Positions 10,698 through 23,667 of a DNA stretch of 64,000 nucleotides are shown here, one piece after another. The position numbers and the translations under genes were made by a program. The DNA comes from Phellopilus nigrolimitatus (taxonomy: Eukaryota > Basidiomycota > Agaricomycetes > Hymenochaetales > Hymenochaetaceae): positions 806,001 through 870,000 of the forward strand of contig JAJOHG010000010.1 in the NCBI GenBank assembly GCA_021029095.1, written 5' to 3'. The notes below the pieces were generated by a model that did not search any database, was not told the DNA's origin, and worked only from the letters and a program-made list of their open reading frames with translations. The stretch's first letter is position 1. Every line of letters starts with the position of its first letter.

Positions 10698-13047
10698 ATG
10701 TACAAGAAAAATCTCTCCAACGTTCCGAGACTAATCGAGAGCAAATTCTCCGATGCCATTCTCCAAAGTGCTCTCAATGCCCGCGAAGGTGAAGAAACCG
10801 TCATGTCTACGCTGATGGATGCAGTATTGGAACCGGTCGCCGGAAAATCGTCCGCAGAGGTGCGAGACGGTGATATCAAGCTGAGAGGCCTCTACAGTCC
10901 CTCAATTGCCGAAAATGAAGGGAGGAACGGGAGATGGATAGGCTTAGAGCTCGCTGCGTCGGGGAAACACGCATCTGTGACTTCCATGTTCTTCAACGCT
11001 ATCGCTGAGCGTGTACGCAACAAATTCAACATCGCGAAGCAGCGTGTGCGCGTTTTCTCCAATAAGCGCCCCAAGAAGCTTCATGGGGACAAGAATGGGC
11101 GGTGTTCAAGAAGGCCGGACGTCGCCGTGTTGGATGCTAGCAAGGAGGAGAAGGGCGTGGACTGGGGAGACATTCGAGGATGTTTCGAAGTCAAGATCAA
11201 CAACAACAGCAACTCAAGAGCGGAGGCGCACAAGCAGATCCGCCAGCATGCTCGTGTGATCTTCAAGAACCAGCCCGGACGTCGCTTTGTGTTATCGGCT
11301 ACGCTGCTCGACGAGCAGATGGTGTTTATCGTGCATGACCGTGTTGGCGAGCTCGCGTCCGAGGAGTTCAATATCCACGAGAAGCCAGAGAAGTTGGTGC
11401 GGATCGTCGTCGGGTTTGCGTTTTGCACTGATAAGAATTTGGGCTACAACCCTTCGTACTATATGCGAGATGGTGAAACATTTATTAGGCTCGACGGGCA
11501 GGAATACCAGATGGTGCGCGATATCTACGCTGATTCTTATATCTACGGTCGCGGAACGCTTGTTCGCGAACTCTGCCTCGTGCGCGACAGTGGTGCCCCG
11601 GTGGTGGCCGGGCACGAACTCATTGGCAGGAAAGGGAACTGCGTTTTGAAAGACGTCTGGGTAGACAAAAGTCGGAAAGGAAAGGAATGGGATCTCCTAA
11701 AGGAGTTTGAGAAGAAAGACTTCGAGGGTGTTGTGAAGATGAAGTCTCACGAAGAGGTCAAAATTGACGGGAAGCTGGACACGACGGGGACGGACCGTGC
11801 AATATTTCAGGAATTGGTGGACGAGGAGTATGTGGATGAACACGGGAACAAAGGAAAACGCAAGGTCGAGCGGTGGAGGACGAGGAAGGAGTGGAAGCAT
11901 TTTGAGAACCTGGAAGAGCGCGAGCATCATTTCCTGCTTCTGAAGACGTTGGGGAAGCCGCTTAAGAGCTTTAGGTCGAAGAAGGAGTTAGTCTCAGCTT
12001 TTAGGGACATCTTCAACAGTACGTCTTTGAATTTTATGCAATTGAAAATGACTAACCATCGATGTAGCGCTCGAGAGACTAGAGGAGGACCGCAAATTAC
12101 ATCAGGATCTCAATTTGAACAATGTCGTTCTTGTCGACGGGCAGTCGGGCGCTCCGGCGGAGAACAAGTCAACTCATGCACGCCACAACGAATCGGATTC
12201 ATCAGCGGAAAACCATGCGGCCAGCGGAAAACCAGCTTCCTCTAGTGGAGTTGAATCGAGTCTGAGCCTACGGAAGGGCGTCATACTCAACTTCGACTTT
12301 GCCATTGACAAAAAGAAGGAGGCCGACGAAATTAAAGAGGGCAAAGAACCCGATCAATCCAGGAGTTTTCGAAAGGTGCGAAATGTTCAAATACTCGTGA
12401 AACCTCGTCTGACTTCATTTCATCTAGGGCACGATGCCATTCATGGCGATCGAAATTCTGGACCAGAACCCGCCAGGCTCGAAGGATCCTCCGGCTGAAG
12501 ATACAAACGGAGACCCGATCATACACGAGTATTATCACGACCTGGAATCCGTGTTCTACATGCTCTGTTGGCTCTGCATCGCCCAAGCCGGGCCGAATTC
12601 CAAGGACCGTCAATCGACTGAGCCGTTTGATTACGAGTCATCTGCAATTGGCCAGTGGGATGCGGCTGGTCAGGCTGAATCGGACTACCGAAAAGTTGCT
12701 GCAGCGAAACTCTGGATGGTCACCACGACGCATAGATTCAAGCGGGAAGTCCTCGATTACTTTCATGAATATTTCGAGGAATTGAAACCATACGTTTCAC
12801 GTTTGCGAGAAGTAATATGTCCTCCAGGCGCAATCATCCCAGCACAAGAGGAAAGTATGGATCTCGGTAAAAGCCCGGATTGGATCGGTAAAATTTGTAA
12901 GCGGCGTCCGCCTGCTGATGTCTTCAAGTGGATCGACAAAATTCTCGCGGAGGCTCTGGAAGATTCTGACCTGGATAAGAACGAGGACGAAGACGAGGAC
13001 GAGGACGAAGACGGGGACGGGGACGAGGACGAGGACGAAGACGAGGA

Positions 13048-13079
<32 letters not shown>

Positions 13080-13098
13080 AGGACGAGAACGAGGACGG

Positions 13099-13145
<47 letters not shown>

Positions 13146-13597
13146 GGGATGGGGACGAGGACGGGGACGGGCAGCCGCCGGTTGCATCGAAATTCGGCAA
13201 AAGTCGCGTCGTAGGGCCTAGCCCAGTGCAGAGGCTATCTCGGCGTCGGTGTGGGGAACTGGACGAGACCTTCGTCGAAGGCGAGAATAACGAGGACCCG
13301 GTCGTGGGACCCGCGCGTTTGACTGGTGAGAAAACTCCGTTCGGCGGTGCGGCTATGCATGAGGGCAATTCTTCAGGCAAGAATGAGCGGGCGCAGTCGT
13401 CAACGAACAACATCAAATCAGTACAATTTCGTGCTTCTATGTCTCTGTCAATGTCCAACTCTGCGCGCGTTGATAGCGGCTTTCAATCCACGACTAAGCG
13501 GACATCGGCGACTAAGCGATCCTTCGTTGATGACACACAAGACGAGGCTTCCTTGGCAACTACGAGTCAGTCGAATAAACAGAGGAAGTTGTTCTAG
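10698..13597 (+). CDS. FunK1-like kinase, alpha subfamily, copy C
   Basis: Start chosen at the ATG of MYKKNLSNVPRLIESKFSDAIL, the start shared by C, D and F; the frame is open further upstream only from non-ATG codons. Introns: about 12019-12067 and 12376-12427. The N-terminal part (about residues 1-330) has RRPDVAVLD..CFEVKIN, a possible PD-(D/E)xK-like pair, and QPGRRFVLSATLL. The kinase part has VLKDVW, LHQDLNLNNVVL (HQD), VILNFDFAIDK (Asn for the DFG Asp), GTMPFMAIEIL and HDLESVFYMLCWLC. The C-terminal region contains an expanded Asp/Glu/Gly tract unique to this copy, then a Ser/Thr-rich basic tail. No frameshift seen. By family, an intracellular Ser/Thr-type kinase; with these substitutions activity is doubtful. 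Its alpha partner position is followed by single-copy DNA rather than a beta gene. Confidence 0.82.
12980..13170 (+). repeat. GAGGAC/GGGGAC hexanucleotide minisatellite inside copy C
   Basis: About 190 bp of GACGAG and GACGGG units read in frame as (Asp-Glu/Gly) repeats, about 63 residues. Copies A, D and F have only a short DKDEDEDK stretch here and the beta copies a short DEDG or DEEDG, so the expansion is specific to C and stays in frame. Confidence 0.9.
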
Positions 13598-16488
13598 GTG
13601 TTGATTTTCTCTCACTGATGAACGACCAGTTGTCTCTTCCAGTCGCTCGCTTTGATGATGATTATAATTTGTAGTTTTGGAATGGCGACTCGGATGCACA
13701 CATTGTATTCATTATGTACACTTTTCTGACCACAATATCCTTTATCCCATAATCATAAATAGATGAGCTCGGGATTGCAGTCAGACATAAAACACTACGA
13801 GCCGACAGGGTAAACAGTCAAAATAAGATAGCTCGACAAGCACCTTAAAACGTTTCTTTCAGAGATCGTAATAGCTCACATTCAGAGTGTTTTCAAAACT
13901 AATGGAAAATACACATGGATGTAGAAAGTCGTGGTGATCGACATTTGCTTCATGTCTATCTTTACGGCTGCTTGCCTCCGCTTAGCCCCCGAATTTCAGG
14001 TCCGTAAGACATCTGCCATGCAAGCTCGTAGCTGCCTGCTTGGTCCAGGTTTGCCTGAGCTGATAGCCACAAACACAAACTGCTTTACTTGGCTTCACAT
14101 GCTTTGGAACTCATTCCTTCCAGTGTTTCAGGTTTGCGCATGTACATATAGGTAGGTAGGTAGTATATTATCGATGAAGGAACACCGGCCTAGCAAACTA
14201 TATAATACAAAAATATGCACTATTTACTCAGGTGAATTCTGCTCCGGAAGCCGGCAGTTGGTCATCTTCTACAATTCGATTCTGGATGTCGAGGGCAAAC
14301 GAAAAAAACGAGGTAATGAACGACTATCTCATTCCATTCTATATTCTTGTTGGTGGCAGAGCTTTAATGATTGAGACACTGATATATCCATCGGGAATGC
14401 TTTACTTTGTAATGCGCATGGTACAAATTATCAAATCGACAAATTCTGCTATTCTCTCCTTTCTTCTTTCTTCGACCGGGCAGTGTCCAAAACATAATAC
14501 TTCCGAGAACGGCAGAAAATGTCAGAACATAATTTTAGGAGGGTACTGCGAGCGGCAAATAACCCACCATAAGATGACAGCAAGAACCGGAAGGGTCCAA
14601 GTCAGACATAGGAGTCTTGCGATGCCACACGGCATCCTCGGAGGTCCAGGAGGCTGACGCCGCTGATAGCGCAAGGCTAGACAGCGGCTTGCTTCGACTG
14701 GACACATCCGAGCAGCGCCAACTTCCGTGCAGCAGACCTGTCTGCCACCCCGCCGACAGCGCGCAGCTGGACGGGGCTGACTCCGTCGGTCTAGCTACAT
14801 TACGAAAGTCGAGGGCTGGCTCCGTACGACGTGAACTTCCGCGGCTATTCGCCAGCAGACCTGTCCGTCTCCGCTCCGTTGGCGGCCGAAGCCGGGCGGA
14901 GCTGAGACCACATCGGAATGCCACATTATGGAAGTTGAGAGGTCGCCCGAGTCGACGGACGGTGAAACACAAGGGTCTTGATTTGTCGTTACATGAGTAC
15001 AGCGAGGAGTGATGGGTGGCATATGGGGGAAAGACTCAGGCAGGGTACTGCTAGGCGAGAATGTGTCTGAGAAGGGAAGAGGTTAGTGGCAAGGAGGTAG
15101 TATGCCACCAAATGGCTACTCACATTCAAGCAGCAGCATCGCCATTCAGCCGTAAAAATGGGCCGCAAGAGTAAAATGGTGATCATCGACGAAGAGATTG
15201 TCGCATTGAGGTGATCATGGTGGTATGCATGATTAAGCTGGCGGTACTAGTTAGGTGGCACACGCTCTGCTCAATGTAACGTCAGGGAAGCTGCGAAGAG
15301 TGGAGGAGAGCTGCTTACCTGAATTAATGAGCGGCATGCGGTGTAGTCCTCATACTGAAGTAGGAGATTTTCTCGCAGAAGAGGTGGTGGTAGGAGGGAA
15401 AGAGAGGCTAACGATGGAGAGCGCGAAGGGACGCGACTTTATGCGGTCCAAGACAAAGTTCGAACTCCGACACAGCACGTGATCGTTTAGACCATATTTG
15501 GTGCTGATCAGTCTGGTTATGACGCACTGCAGATCCTACGGCTGGATGGTAAACACCAAATTCGTTACTTCTTTAGTCGCAATCTTTCTAAATATTTCTC
15601 AAAAGATGGTAGATGGGTCGTCGTCGTGGATAGTAAGAGAGTTTGTCAAGTATAAAGCGACTTTATTTCGACCATCTTGTACTGCATATGCAGTACTCAC
15701 TCGTCGGCATCGAATGCAACATCACCCAGTTTCGAATTGCATTTTCGTACGCAACATGACATACTTTTGCTGGTGGAAAATGACACGATCTTTGATGGAA
15801 CTTTGTTTGTAGGTTCGTCCGGCATCCCTCACGTAACCTGCGGAGACGTGTTGTGTACTTTCTCTGACTGGTTTTCATTTCTTTGAAATACTCGATAAAT
15901 TTCAACATATTTAGTACATAGACGTATCTCCTGCATATATAAACTAAAAGTCGAGTTGACAACTGGAAAGAAGGGATCTATTTTTGCAAGAACGGATGCC
16001 GACAGATTAGTGAAGTAAGTCACGTGCTAACTGGCCGATTTCAGCACATCTCTGCAACGGACAAGCCCGAAGCCGCATCGCTTGGGCTGATGGAAAACGT
16101 AAGCCCCGCTGGTGTACTGGAAAACCATTTTCCATTAGCTTTGAGAACGCTCTACTGACGAAGTGGACATGTATCGGCTACCGCGACGTCAATATTACAT
16201 AATTCGACCCCGATTTAGTACGCGTTGTGGCTGATGGCTCAGCAAGCGCGTCTTTCATACTATAGCCGAACAGCTGCAACTATAAGCTTCGCTTCGCAGA
16301 CAGGCTGATTGTGCTTTTTGTTTTGCTTCGTGCGATCTGAAAGTATAGGCAAGCAGAGAACATGTTTCCTCCGTACTTTCAATAGTGTCTAACATGTTTA
16401 CTTTGTGCAGTTCATATCGCACTCTGGAAAGCATTTTCGAACCAAGCTTGAAGAGAAATCATACTTTTATCGCTTTCTTCAGAACCAA
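13598..16488. other. Single-copy stretch between copies C and D
   Basis: About 2.9 kb without a supported gene. Only short frames occur. Between about 14640 and 14960 there is a GC-rich patch with recurring words (GCAGACCTGTC occurs twice, about 140 bp apart), perhaps a degenerate repeat. A TAGGTAGGTAGG run lies at about 14150. The last 300 bp resemble the upstream regions of C and F and should hold the promoter of D. Confidence 0.5.
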
Positions 16489-19219
16489 ATGTACAGGAAC
16501 AACTTCTCCGACGTTCCGGGACTAATCGAGAGCAAATTCTCCGATGCCATCCTCGAAAATGCTCTCAATGCCCGCGAAGGTGAAGAACACATCATGTCTA
16601 CGCTGATGGATGCCGTATTGGAACCGGACGCCGGAAAATCGTCCGCAGAGGTGCGAGAAGGTGACACCAGCCTGAGAGGCCTCTACAGTTCTCCAAATGC
16701 CGAAAACGGAGAGAGGAACGGCAGATGGATAGGCTTAGAGCTCGCTGCGTCGGAGAAACACGCATCTATCACTTCCATGTTCTTCAACGCTGTCGCTGAG
16801 CGTGTACGCAACAAATTCAACATCGCGAAGGATTGTGTGCGCGTCTTCTCCAATAAGCGCCCCAAAAAGCTACATGGGGACAAGAATGGACGGTGTTCAA
16901 GAAAGCCGGACGTTGCGGTGTTGGATGCTAGCAAGGAGGAGAAGGGCGTGGACTGGGGAGACATTCGAGGATGTTTCGAAGTCAAGATCAACAACAACAA
17001 CTACTCAAGAGCGGAGGCGCACAAGCAGATCCGCCAGCATGCTTGTATGATCTTCAATAGCCAGCCCGGACGTCGTTTCGTGTTATCGGCTACGCTGCTC
17101 GACGAGCAGATGGTGTTTATCGTGCATGACCGTGTTGGCGAGCTCGCGTCCGAGGAGTTCAATATCCACGAGGAGCCAGAGAAGCTGGTACGGATCGTCG
17201 TCGGATTCGCATTTTGCACGGAGAAGAATTTGGGCTACGACCCTTCGTACTATATGCGAGGTGACGAGACATTTATCACGCTCGACGGGCAGGAATACCA
17301 GGTGGTGCGCGATATCTACGTCGACTCTTCTATCTGCGGTCGCGGAACGTTAGTTCGCGAGCTCTATCCCGTGCATGACAGCAGTGCGCCGGTGGTGGCC
17401 GGACACACGCTCATTGGCAGGAAAGGGAACTGCGTTTTGAAAGACGTCTGGGTAGACAAAAGTCGGAAAGGAAAGGAATGGGATCTCCTAGAGGAGTTTG
17501 AGAAGAAAGACTTCGAGGGCGTTGTGAAGATGAAGTCTCACGAAGAGGTCAAGATTGACGGGAAGCTGGACACGACGGGGACGGACCGTGCAGTGTTTCA
17601 GGAACTGGTGGACGAGGAGTATGTGGATGAACACGGGAAAAAAGGTAAACGCAAGGTCGAGCGGTGGAGGACGAGGAAGTGGAAGCACTTCAAGGACCTG
17701 GAAGAGCGCGAGCATCATTTCCTGGTTTTGAAAACGTTGGGGCAGCCACTGGAGAGCTTTAGGTCGAGGAGAGAATTGATCTCGGCTTTCAGGGACATTT
17801 TTAAGAGTACGTCTTTGATTACTTCATGAAACTGAAAATGACAAACCGTCAATGTAGCGCTCAAAAGACTAGAGGAGGACCGCAAATTACATCAGGATCT
17901 CAGTTTGAGCAATGTCGTTCTTGTCGACGTTGACGACATGGACGGTGAGACGCTTGTCGACGGACAGTCTGGCACTTCTGCGGAAAACAAGTCAATTCAT
18001 GCACGCCACAACGAATCGGATTCATCGGCGGACAACCATGCGGCTTCCTCTAGTGGAGCTAGATCGAGCCCTCGCCTACGGAAAGGCGTTATAATGAACT
18101 TCGACTTTGCCGTTGACAAAAAGGAGGAGGCCGAAGAAATTAAAGAGGGAAAAAAATCCGGTCAATCCAGGGGTCATCGAACGGTGCGAAATGCTTAATC
18201 CTCATGAAAATCTCTTCTGACTTCGCATCATCTAGGGCACGATGCCATTCATGGCGATCGATATTCTGAAACAGAGTCCGCTGGGATCGAAGAAACCACT
18301 GCCTAAAGGTTCAAACAAAACCCCAATTATGCATGACTACTATCATGACTTGGAATCCGTGTTCTACATGCTCTGTTGGCTTTGCATCGCGCAAGCCGGG
18401 CCGAACTCCAAAGATCGTCAATCGACTGAGCCGTTTGATTACGAGTCATCTGCAATTGGCCGATGGGCTGCGGGTGGTCAGGATAAGCCGCACTACCCAG
18501 ATGCTGCTTATGTCAAGCATGGCATGATGGCCATGGCGGATTCATTCGAAGAGGAAGTTCTCGGAGACTTTCACAACTATTTCGAGATACTAAAAGAATA
18601 CGTTGTACGCCTGCGAGAAGTAATATGTCCTCCAGGCGCACTCACAGAGGCACAAGAAGAAAGCATGGATCTCGGTAAAAGCCCGAAGTGGATCGGTAAA
18701 TCTTGTAAGCGGCGCCCGAAGGCTGATGTCTTCAAGTGGATCGACAAAATTCTTGTGGAGGCTCTGGAAGATTCTAACCTCGATAAGGACGAGGACGAGG
18801 ACAAGGAACTGCCAGTCACATTGTCATTGAAGCCCAGCAAAAGCTGTGCCGTAGGGCCGAGCCCCGTGCAGAGGCTATCCCAGCGTCGACGCGGAGAACC
18901 GGACAAGACTTTCGTCAAAGGCGAGGATAATGAAGACACACTCGTGGGACCCACGCGATTGACTGATGAAAAAGCTTTGTTCGACGGTGAGGTTATGTAT
19001 AAGGGAAATCCAGACGAGAATGAGCGAGCGCCTTCTCCAACGGACAGCATCAAATCAGTACGATCACGTGATTCTATGTCTGGAACGATGGACGACTCTG
19101 CGCCCGCTTGTAGTGGCCATTCATGGGCGACTAAGCGATATTTTGTTGATGCTGACATACAGGACCGGGACGATGCTCTCCTAGCAACTGCGAGTCAGAA
19201 GAGACCGAGGGAGGTGTGA
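16489..19219 (+). CDS. FunK1-like kinase, alpha subfamily, copy D
   Basis: Start at the ATG of MYRNNFSDVPGLIESKFSDAIL. Introns at about 17807-17857 and 18184-18235; spliced product about 870 residues, in the range of FunK1 proteins. Order: N-terminal domain with RKPDVAVLD..CFEVKIN and RRFVLSATLL; N-lobe with GRKGNCVLKDVW; LHQDLSLSNVVL (HQD for HRD); VIMNFDFAVDK (Asn for the Mg-binding Asp); GTMPFMAIDIL; HDLESVFYMLCWLC; then an acidic/Ser-rich tail with GPSPVQRLSQRRRGE and a basic end. Frame intact throughout. Its 3' neighbour at 1.4 kb is beta copy E in the same direction. Best-preserved alpha copy; kinase activity is questionable from the motif changes. Confidence 0.85.
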
Positions 19220-20595
19220 ACCAAGAGGGCTTTTACTCTCACTGGTGAATGACCGGTTACCCCTTTCAGTCCCAGGTGACGCCCGCTTCGATGATTATTA
19301 TGGTTTTGTAGTTTGGGATGGCGACTCGCATGCATGTATTATATTTACTATACGCTTTTTTTGACCATGATATCAACTCGGAATTCAATCTTTTGTATCG
19401 AGCATCTTGTGAGCCTCTTGCTTCGCGAAACCTATCGGTTTGATTTATTCTATGGATAATTCTGCCGTACGTCTAGTGGATGCTCACCATCCATAGGCGC
19501 GCATAATCTCAGAAAGGGACGCGACACTATATCTGCGCGCCAATACCATACACTACACCCGAAGCGTCGAGTAAGTACAAGACGAAATCGAGGCGCACAC
19601 GCGGAGTTGTGCACAGAGGGTGTCGCGACGGGCAGTCTCTTTGGTGTCGAAGGCGTCATCGTCCACGGCTGCGTTCGGTGCGTCAGACAATGGAGATCTA
19701 GGCGCGCGGAAAAGAGCATACACGGTTTCTCGATTATACTGTACGTATGTATGAATTGCGAAATGTTCAGAGCACAGCCCGGGAACGATGTAAGCTCTAT
19801 TAGAGCTACGGATTTGCATGATACTTTATGACAAGCAAAAGGAACAATAGAAAACGGAGCCAAAACAAATCTTCAGGCCGGTTCGAAGACACTGGTGGAA
19901 GGAACTTCCAATCTTTCTAAAAATTGAGGCTTTTCTCAGCCACAGAAGCATTCGTCGAGTCATATGAATCTGATTTATTAGCGATAGAAAGCTTCCTAAA
20001 GCGTAAGAAAATGCAACAGGGTAGAGTGGCATGTATGGCTATGTTTGGGGGCCATCTGTGAAATTGTGAAATTTATGATAAACGCTTCGCGGAACAATGG
20101 TTTAAAAATCTCTCAGCCACAGGAGCCTGGCCTAAATGCTGTGGAAGGGACTTTCCAAATGCTTCCTAAAAATTGAACATAATGAAAATGACACAGGGAT
20201 ACGACACATGTTTAGGGACCAGCCTTGAAATTTTTTTTTTTTTTGCAAAAATTCCGCGGAAATTACGGTTTAAGCCACAATCTCAAAGCCACGGGGACAT
20301 ATTTCTTGTTTTTCGAATCAGAGCGACTGATCTGATAAGGGATCGGGATCAAATTCTCTATTGTCTGTGGGAAAGAAGCATCTGCCACATTTCCGCATTT
20401 GGGTGATCGTTTGAACACGTCGCGTCGCGTCGTGACTCTTGCATTCGAACCATTCGGACCATTGTTTCTGAGCAGTTGCAGCCACAATCATCCTTAAGCC
20501 ACTCCCTGGCTGCACTTATATAGCCCTAAACCCACCACAGGTATGCAGAACCCATCTTCCCCTCGTACTGTCAAGTGGCTAACATAGTTGCGTCC
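19220..20595. other. alpha-to-beta spacer, copy 2 (shortened)
   Basis: Homologous to 1863-4021 but missing about 0.7 kb (equivalent to 2405-3095). The join reads GAATTGCGAAATGTTCAGAG, with short microhomology to the ends of the segment present in the other copies, which suggests a deletion here. Holds clean empty sites of both inverted-repeat elements: CAGAGCACAGCCCGGG near 19770 and GGAACAATGGTTTAAA near 20092. No gene. Confidence 0.7.
20516..20523 (+). promoter_or_regulatory. TATA-like box of beta copy E
   Basis: TTATATAG in the block conserved upstream of all beta copies, about 75 bp before the first ATG. Confidence 0.5.
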
Positions 20596-23500
20596 ATGGC
20601 TAAATCTAGACAGCAAGTTCCCCTTCCCCGCCAGTCTCGTGCTAAAGCACCTCCAAGTGAACCTGTTCTTGCTAAAAAGTAGTTGTCTTTTCCCCTCTCT
20701 ACCACGTCGTGCAGAAGCTGACCACGATATTGTTAGGTACGATTCAGAGGCTCGTATCCCATCGCAGTCTCACACCGAGACACCGTACAAACGCAGTTCA
20801 GCCCTCAACGTAAAGGTCGAGAAAACGACCCCTAACCTCGAGAAAGTAAAACGCATCGACGTCTTGATTGAATGCGACATGGGCGACAAGATATTCCATA
20901 ACGTCCCTGAGCTTATCGAAATGAAATTCTCCGATGCCATTCTTAAAGACGGTCTCATTACCCTCAGAGCTCAAATTACAGGGGAGACTGCGCTCAAGTT
21001 GATGGACGCCATCCCGGATCCTGGAAACGCAGGGACAGATAATTCCGTGCTACGAGGCAGCTACTGTAATAGCGCCGGCCGATGGCTGGGCTTGATTCTC
21101 GACGCAGATGAGAAACAAGAATCTATGCTTTCCACGTTCTTCGACGCTATCGCTGAGCGTGTCCGCACCAAATTCAATATCCCGAAGGAATCTGTGCGCG
21201 TCTTCTCCGACGACCACGCCGACACGCCTCTTGGCGACAATAACGGACGGTGCTTAAGAAAGCCGGACATCGCGGTGCTGGATGCTGACGTGGAGGAGGA
21301 TGACGTGGATTGGGGACGCGTTCAAGGATGTGTCGAACTCAAGATCAACAACAAGACAAGAGCGCAGGCGCTGAGGCAGATCCGTCAGTACGCTCGCATG
21401 ATCTTCAAGAATCAGCCCGGACGTCGCTTTGTGTTATCGGCTACGCTGCTCGACGAGCAGATGATGTTTATCATGCATGACCGTGTTGGCGAGCTCACAT
21501 CCGAGGAGTTCAATATCCACGATGAGCCAGAGAAGCTAGTGCGGATCGTCGTCGGGTTTGCGTTTTGCACGGAGAAGAATTTGGGCTACGACCCTTCGTA
21601 CTATATCCGAGATGGTGAGACATTTATTAAGCTCGACGGGCAGGAATACCAGGTGGTGCGCGATATCTACGTCGACTCTTCTATCTGCGGTCGCGGAACG
21701 CTTGTTCGCGAGCTCTTTGCCGTGCATGACAGTCGTGCGACAGTGGTGCCCGGACACACACTCATTGGCAGGAAAGGGAACTGCGTTTTGAAAGATGTCT
21801 GGGTAGACAAAAGTCGGAAAGGGAAGGAATGGGATCTCTTAGAGGACTTGGAGAAGAACAACTTCGAGGGCGTGGTGAGGATGAAGTTTCACGAAGAGGT
21901 CAAGATTGACGGGAAGCTGGACACGACGGGGACGGACCGTGTAGTTTTTCAGGAACTGGTGGATTTTGTGTATGTCGACAAGCAGGGGAAGAAAGTAACA
22001 CGCAAGGTCGAGCGGTGGAGGACGAAGAAGGAATGGGAGCATTTTGAGAACCTGGAAGAGCGCGAGCATCATTTCCTGCTTTTGAAAACGTTGGGGCAGC
22101 CACTGGAGAGTTTTAGGTCGAAGAAGGAATTGATTTCGGCTTTTAGGGACATCTTCGACAGTACGTCTTTGAGTTTCATGCAGTTGAAAATGACTAACCG
22201 TCAATGTAGCGCTGAGAAGACTAGAGGAGGACCACAAGCTACATGGCGATCTCAGTTTGAACAATGTCGTTCTTGTCGATGATGACGATATGGACGATAA
22301 GACTCTCGTCGACGGGCAGTCCGCTTTGGCGGAGAACAAGTCAACTCATGCACGCCAAGACGAATCGGATTCATCAGCGGACAACCATGCGGCTTCCTCT
22401 GGTGGAGTTGAATCGAGTCCTCGCCTACGGAAGGGCGTCATAATCGACTTTGACTATGCCGTTGATAAAAAGAAAGAGGAGGAAGCGGCCAAAGAGGCCA
22501 AAGAGGCCAAGGAAGCCGAAGAGGCGGAAACGGGCGAAGGGGCGGAACAAGACGATGGGGGCGAAGTTTATTATCAATCCAGGGGTTTTCGAACGGTGCG
22601 AAATATTCAATACTCGTGAAAACGTCTTCTGACTTCATCTCATCTAGGGCACGTTGCCATTCATGGCGGTCGAGATTCTGTACCAGAACCCGCCAGGCTC
22701 GAAGGATCCCCCGGCTGAAAATGCACACGGCAAGCCGATTATACACGAGTATCATCACGACCTGGAATCCGTGTTCTACATGCTCTGTTGGCTTTGCATT
22801 GCTCAAGCCGGGCCGAACTCAAAGGACCGTCAATCGACTGAGTCGTTTGTTTACAAGACATCTGCAATTGGCCAGTGGGCTGCGGCTGGTCAGGATGAAC
22901 CGCGCTACAAAACTGTTGCTGCCGAGAAGACCATCATGGTGACCACGACCAATAAATTCAAGCGGGAAGTTCTCAAAGACTTCCACGAGCATTTCGAAAT
23001 ATTGAAGCCATACGTTGAGCGTCTGCGAGAAATAATATGTCCTCCAGGCGAACTCACCGAGCCACAAGAGGAAAGCATGGATCTCGGTAAAAGCCCGAAG
23101 TGGATCGGTAAATCATATAAGCGGCGTCCAAAGGTTGAAGTCTTCGAGTGGATCGACAAAATTCTCAGGGAGGCTCTGAAAGATCATAAGCTGGATGAGG
23201 ACGAGGAGGACGGGGACGGGGTGCGGCCGGTTGCATCGTCATCGAAGGTCGGCAAAAGTCGCGTCGTAAAGCCTAGCGGAGTGCAGAGGCTATCTCGGCG
23301 TCGGCGCGGGGAACTGGACGAGACCTTCGTCGAAGGCGAGAATAACGAGGACCCGGTCGTGGGACCCGAGCAATCGACTGGTAAGAAACCTCCGTTCGGC
23401 GGTGAGGCTATGGATGAGGGCAATTCTCCAGACGAGAATGAGCGAGCGCCGTCTCCAACGAACAACATCAAAGCAGTACAAGCTCGTGCTTCTATGCCTG

Positions 23501-23667
23501 GGTCGACGACCAACTTTACGTTCATTGATAGCGGCTATCAATCGGCGACTAGGCTTTCATCGGCGACTAGGCTTTCATCGGCGACTAAGCGGTCCTTGAA
23601 TTATGAGGAGAACGAGGAGCTCTTAGCAACTACGAGTGAGTCGAAAAAACCGAGGAAGTTGGTCTAG
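20596..23667 (+). CDS. FunK1-like kinase, beta subfamily, copy E
   Basis: Most complete beta copy with G. The first ATG (MAKSRQQVPL) reaches a stop at a GCTAAAAAGTAG that could be a splice donor; the main frame is open from about 20720 (DIVRYDSEARIPSQ). The exact N-terminus is unresolved. Introns at 22161-22209 and 22596-22647. Motifs: RKPDIAVLD..CVELKIN, QPGRRFVLSATLL, VLKDVW, LHGDLSLNNVVL (Gly for the HRD Arg, Asp kept), VIIDFDYAVDK (Asp kept, DFD for DFG), RTGTLPFMAVEIL, HDLESVFYMLCWLC. A Lys/Glu/Ala-rich stretch (KEAKEAEEAE) sits between the DFD motif and the second intron. Unlike alpha, it keeps both catalytic and metal Asp, so it may be active. No frameshift beyond the unresolved start. 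Confidence 0.82.

Noticed and set aside
12763..13458. Long minus-strand frame with poly-Ser/Pro
   Set aside because: It is the antisense of the GAC-rich acidic minisatellite in copy C; no family features and alternate codon starts only.
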